Below are positions 7,626 through 15,900 of a DNA stretch of 20,759 nucleotides, piece by piece. The notes beneath the pieces are model-generated. The model searched no databases. It was not told the origin of the DNA and saw only the letters and a program-made list of their open reading frames with translations. A program made the translations under genes and the position numbers. Each line of letters starts with the position of its first letter. Position 1 is the stretch's first letter. This DNA is from an uncultured Fidelibacterota bacterium (GTDB lineage Bacteria; Fidelibacterota; Marinisomatia; Marinisomatales; TCS55), in the NCBI GenBank assembly GCA_913041075.1, contig CAJWGZ010000011.1, forward strand, positions 1 through 20,759, written 5' to 3'.

Positions 7626-9607
7626 TGTAATCCTATAGTGCATATAGACCCTGCCGCCAGGATTGTTCCAGGTTTTGGGCTTTGCCAATTAACTTGACCG
7701 GAACCATTGAATTTTGTCTGATAGCCAAATTGACGGAGAACTACCTTAGCCTGCAGCAAACTCATGCCGCGCACATCCGGAACCGCATTTTCATTTTGTG
7801 CGATTTGAGTATAAACTGCCCGGGTTGAGAGATTCTTTGGGAGTAGGTCTGCTTTTTTTGGTTCATTGCGATACGCATCCACCATCAGCAGCGGTTCCTC
7901 TGTATCTTTGTATTTGTCTTTCAGGATCTGGATCGAGTCATCCATATTGATGATCCGGTTGATGACCCTACGGAAAATTGGCGCTGCCCCAATACCGCCC
8001 CAATGAAAACCATAGCGCGGTTCATTGAGTACAAGAACACCGACAATCTGAGGATTTTCCGCTGGAAAAAATCCAGCGAAATTGGAAATATATTTACTGG
8101 AAGAATATTCGCCATCGATAAATTTTTCAGCTGTACCAGTTTTACCAGCAATGGACCAGCCCGGTATCCGGGCGCCGGTTCCCGTACCTGTATCCACAAC
8201 TCTCATCAGCATTGCCGTTAGATCTTTCATGACACCTGGTTCAGAGATCTTCCGCAGAACTTCAGGTTCTTCTCTGTAGACAGGTTTTCCAGTATTATTA
8301 ACGATCTGACTAACCAAGCGCGGTTTCATTAAGAACCCGCCATTCGCTATGGCTGAATAGGCCATGGCCAACTGCAGCGTTGTAACCGCAACTTCTTGAC
8401 CGATCGTTACCGATGCAATGGAGAATCCACTCCAGCTTTCCAGACGTCGCAGCGTACCGGGAGATTCACCGGCAAAACTGATGTGGGTTGGCATCCCAAA
8501 TCCAAAATCACGGCAGGTACGATACAGTCGATTGGGTCCGATTCTTTCGGCGATCTTGATCATACCAACATTACTGGAATTTTCAATGATCTGGGGGAAG
8601 GTTAGTAGACCATAATCTTCATGATCGTTCACTACTTCACCGGCAAAGGTATATTGTCCGTTTTCACAAAAGAATTCTTCATGCAAGTTGACCAGATCGT
8701 ATTTTAAAGCAGCGGCTGCAGCGACGAACTTAAACGTCGATCCTGGTTCAAATTGATCCGTTAATACCCGGTTTTTATGGGTTTCCATGGGAAATTTTGA
8801 AGGATAGTTTGCGTCAAAATCCGGTATGGCGGCCATGGCCAGGATGGCCCCGGTCTGCGGATTCATCAGAATACCCATGGCCGAGATGGCCGATGTTTCA
8901 TCAATTCTGCGCCGTAATTCTTCATGGAGCACTACTTGGTAATCCAGATCGATGGTCAGTTGGATATTGCTGCCATCCAGCGGTGTTTTTGTTGGAAACC
9001 TGTTATTTGGCAGCGCCGTACCCTTGCCGCTCAATTGACGCACTACCCAGCCAGCCGTTCCTGTTAGATATTGATCAAATTTTAACTCCAGGCCAGTTAA
9101 GCCATGGTTATCTGGATCGGTGTAGCCAATCAATTGTGCGCCAATATTACCGTTAGGGTAGAAGCGGTGCGAATCGCGTTCAACAATGAGACCTGCAGGT
9201 AATTCTTCCAGAAATACCTGGCAGTCATCCCGATTCATATTGCGTTCCAGGTAAGTGAAAGTTGTATTCTTGGTCAGTTTTTGGCTGTAATAATCTGGTG
9301 ATCGACCAAAATAATCACTCATACTATTTGCTAACGTTTCCGGATTGCCAATTTTGTTCGGGTAGGTAGCAAATGAATATTTTATGATATTGCGGGTCAG
9401 CGGCTTGTTGTTCCGATCATAAATATTGCCCCGTACTGCAGGAATAGGAATTTGTGCTTGCGCCTGCCTGGATCCTTGCTCACGGTATTTGGATCCGTCC
9501 AGTATTTGTATTTGAAAAAGGCGCATGGAAAGGCCAATCCAAGCTAGGACCATTATTGATACGATCACGACCACTCGTGATCGGAATTTCAGATAATTCT
9601 TGGTCAT
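7622..9607 (-). CDS. ftsI: Septal peptidoglycan transpeptidase FtsI/PBP3 with C-terminal PASTA domain
   Basis: This class B penicillin-binding protein cross-links septal peptidoglycan as the partner of FtsW. It has 661 residues: a short cytoplasmic end, a membrane anchor at about 11-29, the PBP dimerisation region (VRGNIYDRN near 58-66), and a transpeptidase domain with the catalytic SxxK as STFK (Ser290, Lys293), SSN (344-346) and KTGT (489-492). The end (about 607-661, starting AVPDVRGMSLLQA) looks like one PASTA domain, as in SpoVD/PBP2x-type proteins, which makes it longer than the E. coli enzyme. It starts in an ATGA overlap with ftsL and ends in an ATGA overlap with murE. Confidence 0.95.
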   Translation of the reverse strand: MTKNYLKFRSRVVVIVSIMVLAWIGLSMRLFQIQILDGSKYREQGSRQAQAQIPIPAVRGNIYDRNNKPLTRNIIKYSFATYPNKIGNPETLANSMSDYFGRSPDYYSQKLTKNTTFTYLERNMNRDDCQVFLEELPAGLIVERDSHRFYPNGNIGAQLIGYTDPDNHGLTGLELKFDQYLTGTAGWVVRQLSGKGTALPNNRFPTKTPLDGSNIQLTIDLDYQVVLHEELRRRIDETSAISAMGILMNPQTGAILAMAAIPDFDANYPSKFPMETHKNRVLTDQFEPGSTFKFVAAAAALKYDLVNLHEEFFCENGQYTFAGEVVNDHEDYGLLTFPQIIENSSNVGMIKIAERIGPNRLYRTCRDFGFGMPTHISFAGESPGTLRRLESWSGFSIASVTIGQEVAVTTLQLAMAYSAIANGGFLMKPRLVSQIVNNTGKPVYREEPEVLRKISEPGVMKDLTAMLMRVVDTGTGTGARIPGWSIAGKTGTAEKFIDGEYSSSKYISNFAGFFPAENPQIVGVLVLNEPRYGFHWGGIGAAPIFRRVINRIINMDDSIQILKDKYKDTEEPLLMVDAYRNEPKKADLLPKNLSTRAVYTQIAQNENAVPDVRGMSLLQAKVVLRQFGYQTKFNGSGQVNWQSPKPGTILAAGSICTIGLQ

Positions 9608-9936
9608 TTATTCAGCGCCAAATCCCCGGGTTCAATGTATACAGAAATTGTTTCCGGAGATGCAAATACCATCCCCAGATCTTTTCGGGCGGTTTCAGTG
9701 ATGCGATCTACCCGCTCCAGTAGAACAATATCATTTTGCAGTTCCTTGATGCTGTTATTCAGTTCATACAGGGTTGCCTTCTGCAGTTCAATGGCTAACA
9801 GCGTTTCATCAATTTCTGTGTAGACCCACAAATACCCAATCAGACCCATAATTGATATAATGGTGATGGCGAAAAAGGTTAGCGTTTGAATGAATTCCTT
9901 GTGCTTTCTGGCGTTGCGTTTACCTCGTCTTATCAT
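9604..9936 (-). CDS. ftsL: FtsL-like cell division protein
   Basis: This 110-residue protein has the plan of FtsL: a basic cytoplasmic tail (MIRRGKRNARKHKEF), one membrane helix at about 16-38, then a coiled-coil-prone stretch (about 45-80) and the short conserved ending ITETARKDLGMVFASPETI. FtsL scaffolds FtsQ/FtsB and activates the FtsW-FtsI synthase at the septum. FtsL sequences are very divergent, so the name rests on architecture, the ARKDLGM-like motif and the position between rsmH and ftsI, where ftsL normally sits. Its ATG overlaps the rsmH stop (TAATG) and has AAGGTG closely upstream. Its stop overlaps ftsI as ATGA. Confidence 0.85.
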   Translation of the reverse strand: MIRRGKRNARKHKEFIQTLTFFAITIISIMGLIGYLWVYTEIDETLLAIELQKATLYELNNSIKELQNDIVLLERVDRITETARKDLGMVFASPETISVYIEPGDLALNK

Positions 9937-10835
9937 TAGGCCACCTTTACGGCCGCACGGAGCTTCGCACTCCCGGCCCGACGATTATTTTTTCGTTCTT
10001 TTTCTGTAGCCGTAATCGGTCTTTTCGTTAGAATATCCAATATTCCTCCACTTGCTAATTCTTTGAAACTGTGCTTTACCAGTCGATCCTCCAGTGAGTG
10101 ATAGCTGATGATTACTATTCGTCCGCTAGGACGTAAAAAATCAATAAATTTGGCCAGGAATTGCTGCAGGATATCTAGTTCTCCGTTAACGGCAATTCGC
10201 AAGGCCTGGAATATGCGGGCGAAAGTACGATCACGATGATTGGGCGGGGTACAGCGCCGGATCGCTTCCCGTAGATCAGCGATGGTGTTCATGGCAGTCA
10301 TTTCCTTGATGGATTTTGCAATCCGGGAAGCCAATCGTTCTTCACCGTATTCCTTGAATATCTGGGCCAGGCTGTCCCGGCCTGCCTGGTCTATAAGTTT
10401 GCCAGCACCGCTGCCGTTACTCTGGTCGAAACGCATATCTAGCGGGCCCTCTGAGCGATATGAAAAACCGCGGTTTTTGGAACCGAGCTGAAGAGAAGAC
10501 AGGCCCAGGTCAAGCAGTATCCCATGGGCAGTAGAAAGCCCCTCTGCTGCAAAAATATTGTCGAGGTTAGCGTATGAATTATGGTGTAAGGACAGAAAGG
10601 ACGAAGAGGTCTTGAGATTCTGTTTGCAGATATCCAATGCCTCTTCGTCCCGATCAATCCCGACGACCTTCCCGCCGTCGGTCAGTTCTTTTAGAACTGA
10701 TATGGCGTGCCCTCCCGGACCGATTGTCCCGTCCAGGTAGATCCCGTCTGGTTGTATAGCGAGGTACGACAGGACCTCCGTAATCATCACAGGAATATGG
10801 GTTAAGCCTGAATCCTGTGCTGGATGCTGGTTCAT
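9936..10835 (-). CDS. rsmH: 16S rRNA (cytosine(1402)-N(4))-methyltransferase
   Basis: RsmH (formerly MraW) uses S-adenosylmethionine to methylate N4 of C1402 in 16S rRNA at the P site. The 299 residues include HIPVM (13-17), the SAM loop DGTIGPGGH (35-43), GIDRDE (59-64), LLDLGLSS (107-114), the signature GFSYRSEGPLDMRFD (123-137), RIFQALRIAVNGEL and ISYHSLEDRLVK. The basic tail (KERKNNRRAGSAKLRA) is also typical. The start overlaps the mraZ stop and the stop overlaps ftsL, both as TAATG. No clear Shine-Dalgarno precedes it, which is consistent with coupling to mraZ. Confidence 0.97.
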   Translation of the reverse strand: MNQHPAQDSGLTHIPVMITEVLSYLAIQPDGIYLDGTIGPGGHAISVLKELTDGGKVVGIDRDEEALDICKQNLKTSSSFLSLHHNSYANLDNIFAAEGLSTAHGILLDLGLSSLQLGSKNRGFSYRSEGPLDMRFDQSNGSGAGKLIDQAGRDSLAQIFKEYGEERLASRIAKSIKEMTAMNTIADLREAIRRCTPPNHRDRTFARIFQALRIAVNGELDILQQFLAKFIDFLRPSGRIVIISYHSLEDRLVKHSFKELASGGILDILTKRPITATEKERKNNRRAGSAKLRAAVKVA

Positions 10836-11299
10836 TAAATAATGATTTTTTCAGCAAGATCATCATAGGCAGTGGAATCAATTTTCATGTTTTTCTTATC
10901 GATTTCTTTTAATCGATCCGGGTTCCAAATCTCAATTTTGTTGACCATACCAATGATCAGGGTTTTCTTATCTAGTCCGGCATAATTGATGAGGTTGGTT
11001 GTCAACTGAATACGCCCTTGCCCATCATAGATGAGTGGTGTAGCATAGCGGACTGTATTCCGTACAAATGTTCTATTGATTGCTGACAGGGAGGATAGAT
11101 TCTTCAAATCATTCTCGATTTTTTGCCAGACAACAATCGGATATACCCACACACAGGGATCCATACCACGGGTAATGACGAACGTGTCTTCATTGTCTGC
11201 TGACAATGCCTTGCGGAATTTTGCAGGGATATTGACACGGCCCTTGGTATCAACCGTATAGGAAAATTCCCCGGTAAATGTGTTTAAATTTGTAGTCAT
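10835..11299 (-). CDS. mraZ: Transcriptional regulator MraZ
   Basis: MraZ is a DNA-binding protein of the AbrB/SpoVT fold that in known cases represses its own dcw operon. This one has 154 residues with the two expected repeats: DTKGRVNIPAKFR (17-29) and DGQGRIQLTTNL (92-103), each holding the DxxGR core. The second repeat has T where many members have P or A after the hydrophobic strand. It is the first gene of the overlapped cluster and follows a 159-bp leader with TGGGT boxes 10 bp apart, the kind of site MraZ binds in E. coli. The ATG at 11299 has AGAG a few bases upstream. Confidence 0.96.
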   Translation of the reverse strand: MTTNLNTFTGEFSYTVDTKGRVNIPAKFRKALSADNEDTFVITRGMDPCVWVYPIVVWQKIENDLKNLSSLSAINRTFVRNTVRYATPLIYDGQGRIQLTTNLINYAGLDKKTLIIGMVNKIEIWNPDRLKEIDKKNMKIDSTAYDDLAEKIII

Positions 11300-11324
11300 T
11301 ATGCTCTAAGTAAAAGGGATTATT

Positions 11325-11339
11325 ACCCACAACTACCCA
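11325..11339 (-). promoter_or_regulatory. Candidate MraZ operator: two TGGGT boxes at 10-bp spacing
   Basis: Read on the minus strand, the sequence is TGGGT-AGTTG-TGGGT (11339 down to 11325), 26 to 40 bases in front of the mraZ ATG. E. coli MraZ is known to bind TGGGN repeats separated by 5 nt, and this pair has that spacing exactly. A weaker AGGGA lies 12 bp further upstream (minus strand 11351-11347). The same bases on the plus strand read TTACCCACA and CTACCCACA, each one or two changes from a DnaA box (TTATCCACA), so DnaA binding is a less likely alternative. Confidence 0.6.
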
Positions 11340-11359
11340 CAATCTATCCCTAACGTGGT

Positions 11360-11387
11360 TTTATATCAATATATTTTTCTAATTGAA
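11360..11387 (-). promoter_or_regulatory. Candidate promoter for mraZ and the dcw operon
   Basis: On the minus strand a TTCAAT (11387-11382) is followed after 16 bp by TATAAA (11365-11360), a fair sigma-70-like match within an A/T-rich tract. Transcription would start near 11353, just upstream of the two TGGGT boxes, so a bound MraZ could block early elongation or promoter clearance. The promoter is inferred from consensus only. FCB bacteria often use divergent promoter elements. Confidence 0.35.
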
Positions 11388-11401
11388 GCTTGTGGAATTG
11401 A

Positions 11402-11424
11402 CAGGGTATTAACGAGAAACCCTG
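11402..11424. repeat. Short inverted repeat in the rodZ-mraZ gap
   Basis: CAGGGT (11402-11407) and ACCCTG (11419-11424) are a perfect 6-bp inverted repeat around an 11-nt loop. There is no T-run after it on either strand, so it is a poor intrinsic terminator for rodZ. It could be a protein binding site or a weak transcript hairpin. Confidence 0.35.
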
Positions 11425-11437
11425 GATAATGAACTAG

Positions 11438-11454
11438 TGGGTAATTGTGTGGGT
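11438..11454 (+). promoter_or_regulatory. Second TGGGT pair, inverted relative to the mraZ-proximal pair
   Basis: The plus strand reads TGGGT-AATTGTG-TGGGT (11438-11442 and 11450-11454), 12 bp apart, ending just before the rodZ stop codon. It points opposite to the pair at 11325-11339, and the two pairs together form an imperfect inverted repeat about 114 bp apart centre to centre. The 12-bp step differs from the 10-bp step known for MraZ sites, so binding is uncertain. Confidence 0.35.
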
Positions 11455-11458
11455 TATT

Positions 11459-12286
11459 TTAGTTCTGGGGCACGTAGTGCTGTACAGTTACCGTTTTCGC
11501 ACTGCCGTCAAGGGTGATTTTTGCTGGGTGCAGAGTGGATTCCAGGTTAGTAACCAATTGGCCGCTCCAGTAAAGGGCGACATTGTTTGTTGGATTGATC
11601 AGGATATCAAACCTTTCCACGAAACGAAAGTTATCCTGTTGGCCGCTATGTAATATATTCTCGATCGGTAAAGCTGAATCTGTTTCTGTACGGAACCAGA
11701 CTTGCGCTTTTTGGGAAACAATTTTGGCCTGGTACGGCGGGTTTACCTCCAATGAACCAGTATTTGTTTTATCGAGGATGTAATCATTGATCAATTCAAA
11801 ATCAGTGATCGGCTCTACGGTGGACTCTACAACGGCATTATTACCAGAGGTCTGGGGCGGCTGCTCTGACACGATCTGTTTCACGATGTAAATGCTAAAA
11901 ATTAACAGAACAATCATGGCGGCACCCTTCAACCAATCAGAACGTATCTCATGAGGAGGATGATCCATTGCTATTGGTTCTGTGCCATCATCCAGTTCAC
12001 CATTTTCTACAACTAATGTTTCTTCTGCCGCTACGGAGATAGCTTCTGGTTCTTCAGCGCCAAGTAATATGTTCATTTGACGCAGCGCATCCACTGGGTC
12101 AGCCCCTATTTCAACACAGTAGGCTTTGAGGAACAAACGTATATAAGTACTTGGCAGCACTTCAAAGTTGCCGCTTTCAATAGCTTTCAAGTACTCTAAA
12201 TTAATTTTGGTCCTCTTTTCGATTGCCGCCAAGTCAATCTTTTGTTCACGCCGCAGCGCTTTGAGTTTTTTATGTAAGTCGCTCAT
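11459..12286 (-). CDS. rodZ: RodZ-like cell shape protein (HTH_25, membrane anchor, C-terminal periplasmic domain)
   Basis: RodZ links the MreB cytoskeleton to the wall-building machinery in rod-shaped cells. This 275-residue protein has the family plan: a Cro/C1-like helix-turn-helix at about 1-75 with the hallmark KRTKINLEYLKAIESGNFEVLPSTYIRLFLKAYC region (about 24-57), an acidic linker, one membrane helix at about 120-139 (LKGAAMIVLLIFSIYIVKQI), and a periplasmic end with a beta-rich stretch (about 190-270) resembling DUF4115. It lies between maf and the dcw cluster on the same strand. No mreB is present in the window. The ATG has no clear Shine-Dalgarno. The product could also act as a membrane-bound regulator, but the three-part plan favours RodZ. 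Confidence 0.85.
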   Translation of the reverse strand: MSDLHKKLKALRREQKIDLAAIEKRTKINLEYLKAIESGNFEVLPSTYIRLFLKAYCVEIGADPVDALRQMNILLGAEEPEAISVAAEETLVVENGELDDGTEPIAMDHPPHEIRSDWLKGAAMIVLLIFSIYIVKQIVSEQPPQTSGNNAVVESTVEPITDFELINDYILDKTNTGSLEVNPPYQAKIVSQKAQVWFRTETDSALPIENILHSGQQDNFRFVERFDILINPTNNVALYWSGQLVTNLESTLHPAKITLDGSAKTVTVQHYVPQN

Positions 12287-12341
12287 AGGATTTAAATTTA
12301 ACGGCTGAAATTAACCGTCGATACCATTTTGAAAAACTAAT

Positions 12342-12914
12342 TTATCTCAACTTGTTAATGTGTTCCCATAATTTGGCTAGGGGCAGGCCCATGACATTAT
12401 AAAAGCAACCATCGATATGTTTAACAAATACAGCGAACCAATCTTGGATGCCGTAGCTTCCTGCTTTATCAAAAGGATTGTAAGTATCAATATAATAGTA
12501 TATATCACTATCACTTAATGTATTAAATGTTACCTTTGTTACCGCATGGAAAGTTTCATCAAGATTCTTATCCCGCAATTGAAGTGCTACACCGGTAATT
12601 ACCTGATGGGTGTTGCCTGAGAGGGTAGACAGCATCTGGTAGCTGTGCTCATTATCTTTTGGTTTTCCAAGTATTTGACCATCAAACACAACAATCGTAT
12701 CGGCTCCAATGACCAGTTGCTTTGGATAGTCCACAGCAACAGTATGTGCTTTTTCGCGGGCAAAGTGTTCGGCCAATTGATTCGGCGGTAGATCAATAGG
12801 AATATCCTCATCTATACCGCTGATTTTTACAGCAAAATCCAATCCAATTTGACGCAGCAGTTCCTGGCGGCGGGGTGATTCCGAAGCTAGTATTATTTGT
12901 CCAAATGACTGCAT
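12342..12914 (-). CDS. maf: Maf family nucleoside triphosphate pyrophosphatase (dTTP/UTP type)
   Basis: Maf proteins hydrolyse non-canonical or excess nucleoside triphosphates to monophosphates and have been linked to septum inhibition. The 190 residues show ASESPRRQELL (10-20), FAREKA (51-56), GADTIV (70-75) with the likely catalytic Asp72, GKPKD (83-87), LSGNTHQVITG and DKAGSYGIQ (149-157). The R/K/Q set in SPRR, REK and GIQ fits the YhdE-like dTTP/UTP subgroup rather than the YceF-like m7GTP subgroup. It starts 9 bp after porU and ends 55 bp before rodZ, all on the same strand. That 55-bp gap holds only a weak ACGG/CCGT hairpin and no terminator. Confidence 0.94.
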   Translation of the reverse strand: MQSFGQIILASESPRRQELLRQIGLDFAVKISGIDEDIPIDLPPNQLAEHFAREKAHTVAVDYPKQLVIGADTIVVFDGQILGKPKDNEHSYQMLSTLSGNTHQVITGVALQLRDKNLDETFHAVTKVTFNTLSDSDIYYYIDTYNPFDKAGSYGIQDWFAVFVKHIDGCFYNVMGLPLAKLWEHINKLR

Positions 12915-12923
12915 TATTTAATG

Positions 12924-15900
12924 TTACTGATATTTGGCAATTTTACCAATGGTGGAAACACTTTCATTGCCGTTTATTGCCTTGACACGATAAAGATACA
13001 CACCATTGGCCAGGATATCCCCATATTTGTCCCGTCCATCCCAGTTGATGAAATTGTACCCGGCGTTTACAGATTGTGGACTGATCTGGCGGATCTTCCT
13101 GCCACCGAGAGTGTAGATGTCGACTGAAATTTCTGCGGTTGAACTAATTTCGAAACTAAATTGGGTTTCCGATGCAAATGGATTCGGAAAATTAAACACA
13201 TTGAAGAGTCGTAGGCCTTGATCATCAGTAATGTACAGTTTGATGGTCAGTTCTGCAGGATTATTGGCATTATCCCAGGCTTTTACGTGAATTTCTATCT
13301 CTTCATTATTTGCGAGATTGGCAAGGGCAATTTTACCAGTGGTTATGCTATTCTCATCATAGAGAAATAAATGGGTAATATCACTTTCTACTGCGGCAAC
13401 AAGATCAGTGATCAGTATTTCGTGTCCGACTTCACCAGTGAGATTTATTCCCAATGGATCAGATAGTCGCAGGAATAATGGTTCATTTGCGGAAAGATGA
13501 TCACCGCTGCGAATCTGCCGTCCGGTTTCGTTTTCAAAGGAAATAATTGGCCCTACAATATCCGCCACAGGGTCACCACCGGCTAAGGCTATATTAGCCA
13601 ATGTGCCCAACGCTTCCTGAGCCGGATCACCCGCGAAGACCATATAGACATTTATTGTTCCCGTAGCATCGGAATACGATATATCCTTGGGTACCCGTAG
13701 CAGCGTACTGAAAGCACTGCCGTTGAATGAAAATTGGCCTTTAAACAACGTTCCGCCGGGCAAGGTATAGCTTAATTCTTGCTCAGTCGAATTAATAATA
13801 TATTCTCGTGTGACCGGCCGTTCCGCATCACGCAGCGTAATGAAACCCAGGCCCGAACCGCCGCTAATGATATTTTGTGTACCACTAACCCTTGCGGTAT
13901 CTAGGGTGCGCAAGGTATCAGGGCTTATATTGGTGAGAGATGCTGTCTGGTACGGCAGCGCCAAGGGCATGCCGGGGTCACCAAACAAGTGAAAAAGCTC
14001 TCCGCTGGGCGAACCATCTTTTACCGCCTGCATGATCACACCGATAGGTTCAGTTGTGACAGCACCATCAGGAAAAATTGACTTGAAAATTTCGCGGGTG
14101 AAATAGGCATTACTACTTACAGTTATAAGCCTGCTGGTGGATATAATAGCACTGGCACCATTATTTTCCATACGAATAACTTCTTCGGAAAACGCCTCTG
14201 TTTCAATTTCATCGAAGTGGCCCCAGGAACAGGTACCTGCGATCCATAGCGGTAACTTATTCTCCGTCTGGATGCTATTCAGGTCGTTATCCTGGTATAA
14301 CAACCGTTCCTGGGCCCATTGGTGGGCTGACCCATGGCCAATATAGTTAATGATAGCTGTACCTTCCGTAAGAATGTCGAGCAGTGCCTGGGTGGCATCT
14401 GGTTTAACAACGCCGTATAAGGAAGCATTACTGACTTCCGGAAATTCCATCATATATAATTTTCGGATTTCGATGCCGGGAGCTACAAGACCAGCTATGA
14501 TTTCTGAATTTTGGGTATGACTTTTTCCAGTAGCAATTGACCCATGGACTGGCTCAGGCCGGGCGGCATCGTCTGCCACCAGTGTAACGCGCTGTCGCCA
14601 TAGTCCATAATCAGGATCCGTTTCATACTGAATAATCTTATCCACAAAGGTAGCAACATCGGCCACCGTTTTCGCAGGATAACGACCTATTGCTATATCA
14701 GGTATCAACCCATTAAATGCCGCCAAACGGTCATCAGCTGCACGATGATTAAAGCCATTACCTATTTCTATCGTAGGTACTTGGATACTCGATTGCTGGG
14801 TTATGTTGCGGTAATCATAGTCTGCATCCCCCATGAGCAGGACGCAGTATGGTTTTGGTTCTAACCAGTTTTCCTGGGTCCACTGAATAAAATATCGGAT
14901 GGCAACAGGATCGGCGTTTCCACCGGTGAATTCATCATAAATCTGGTCTAAATCGATATAACGCGAGCTGACACGATGGGTCACAAGCGGTGCAGTAACC
15001 GCCGAAAAATCCGGGGGTCCGATTACCAGATGAGCGACACCAGATGCGCTGTTTCGTAGTTCTGAAAAAGAATGGTTTTCTATTAAAGTCACCGAGCTGA
15101 TCAGGTTTAGTTGAGTAGCCGTGAATGCGCAATAGCGGGCCAGTGTGTCTTGCGGCAGATTCACATCGAAACGGTAACCGGAATTGTCATTGCTAAGGGT
15201 TACTGCTTTTGGTACAGCAATATTGGTAATGTCCCAGATCGTAATTTCAGATTCCGCTGTTATGCGAAATGTGGTGGCATTGCTGTGGATCGGCGCGAAA
15301 AATTCGTAGGGTAGCCCTTGGTCATCCAGGTTACGGCCGTAATCTCCTACGAGATAATCAAAATGTGGCTGGGAATAACTGTTGGTTGATTCATTATCGA
15401 TAATGAAAATATTAACTCCATCATTCAAGCGGTTGCCGGAGAAGCTGAATGATACGTCACTTTTGATTAATCCCGCCCAGGAATTAGTTGTTTGCAGGGC
15501 GTCTCTCGATCCATGGTAAATTTCCAGCAAATGCGCTGGATTCGCCTGAGCGTCGATCGATGAGGAGTTACCCAGAAAACCCATGGTTACATGCACATCC
15601 ACCAATGGGTTGGGGGAATCCATAGTTGTTACAGCTGTGTGGGAACTGCCATTCATGATCGCAGCTCCTGCCCAGGCCAGACCACCAGCGAATGGATTGA
15701 TCAGATCGGTTTCGACGTAGAAGGGAGATATACCATAATCCATTGTTACTCCGGTGCTCGTTAACGGTTCAATTGAGGCAACGCGTTTCCCTTGCAGTGT
15801 ATTGTCATCCGGGATCAATAGCCAGTAGTTATTCTCTGTGAAATAAAGATTTTGATGATGACTAATATCCAAGCCGTTATGGTCAACGCCGCTGGCCCCG

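Noticed and set aside
8797..9156. 119-codon open frame on the plus strand inside ftsI
   Set aside because: It is antisense to the PBP dimerisation and early transpeptidase coding region. The composition is rich in Trp, Pro and Cys, unlike a real protein.
11402..11424. An intrinsic terminator for rodZ
   Set aside because: The 6-bp stem has an 11-nt loop and no T-run on either strand.
11322..11456. A replication origin or DnaA box cluster
   Set aside because: The four TTACCCACA-like sequences each differ from TTATCCACA by at least one base, no dnaA or dnaN is nearby, and the 10-bp spacing before mraZ is better explained by MraZ boxes.
12287..12341. A small gene or terminator between maf and rodZ
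   Set aside because: The gap is 55 bp with stops in the readable frames, and the ACGG/CCGT stem is only 4 bp with no T-run.
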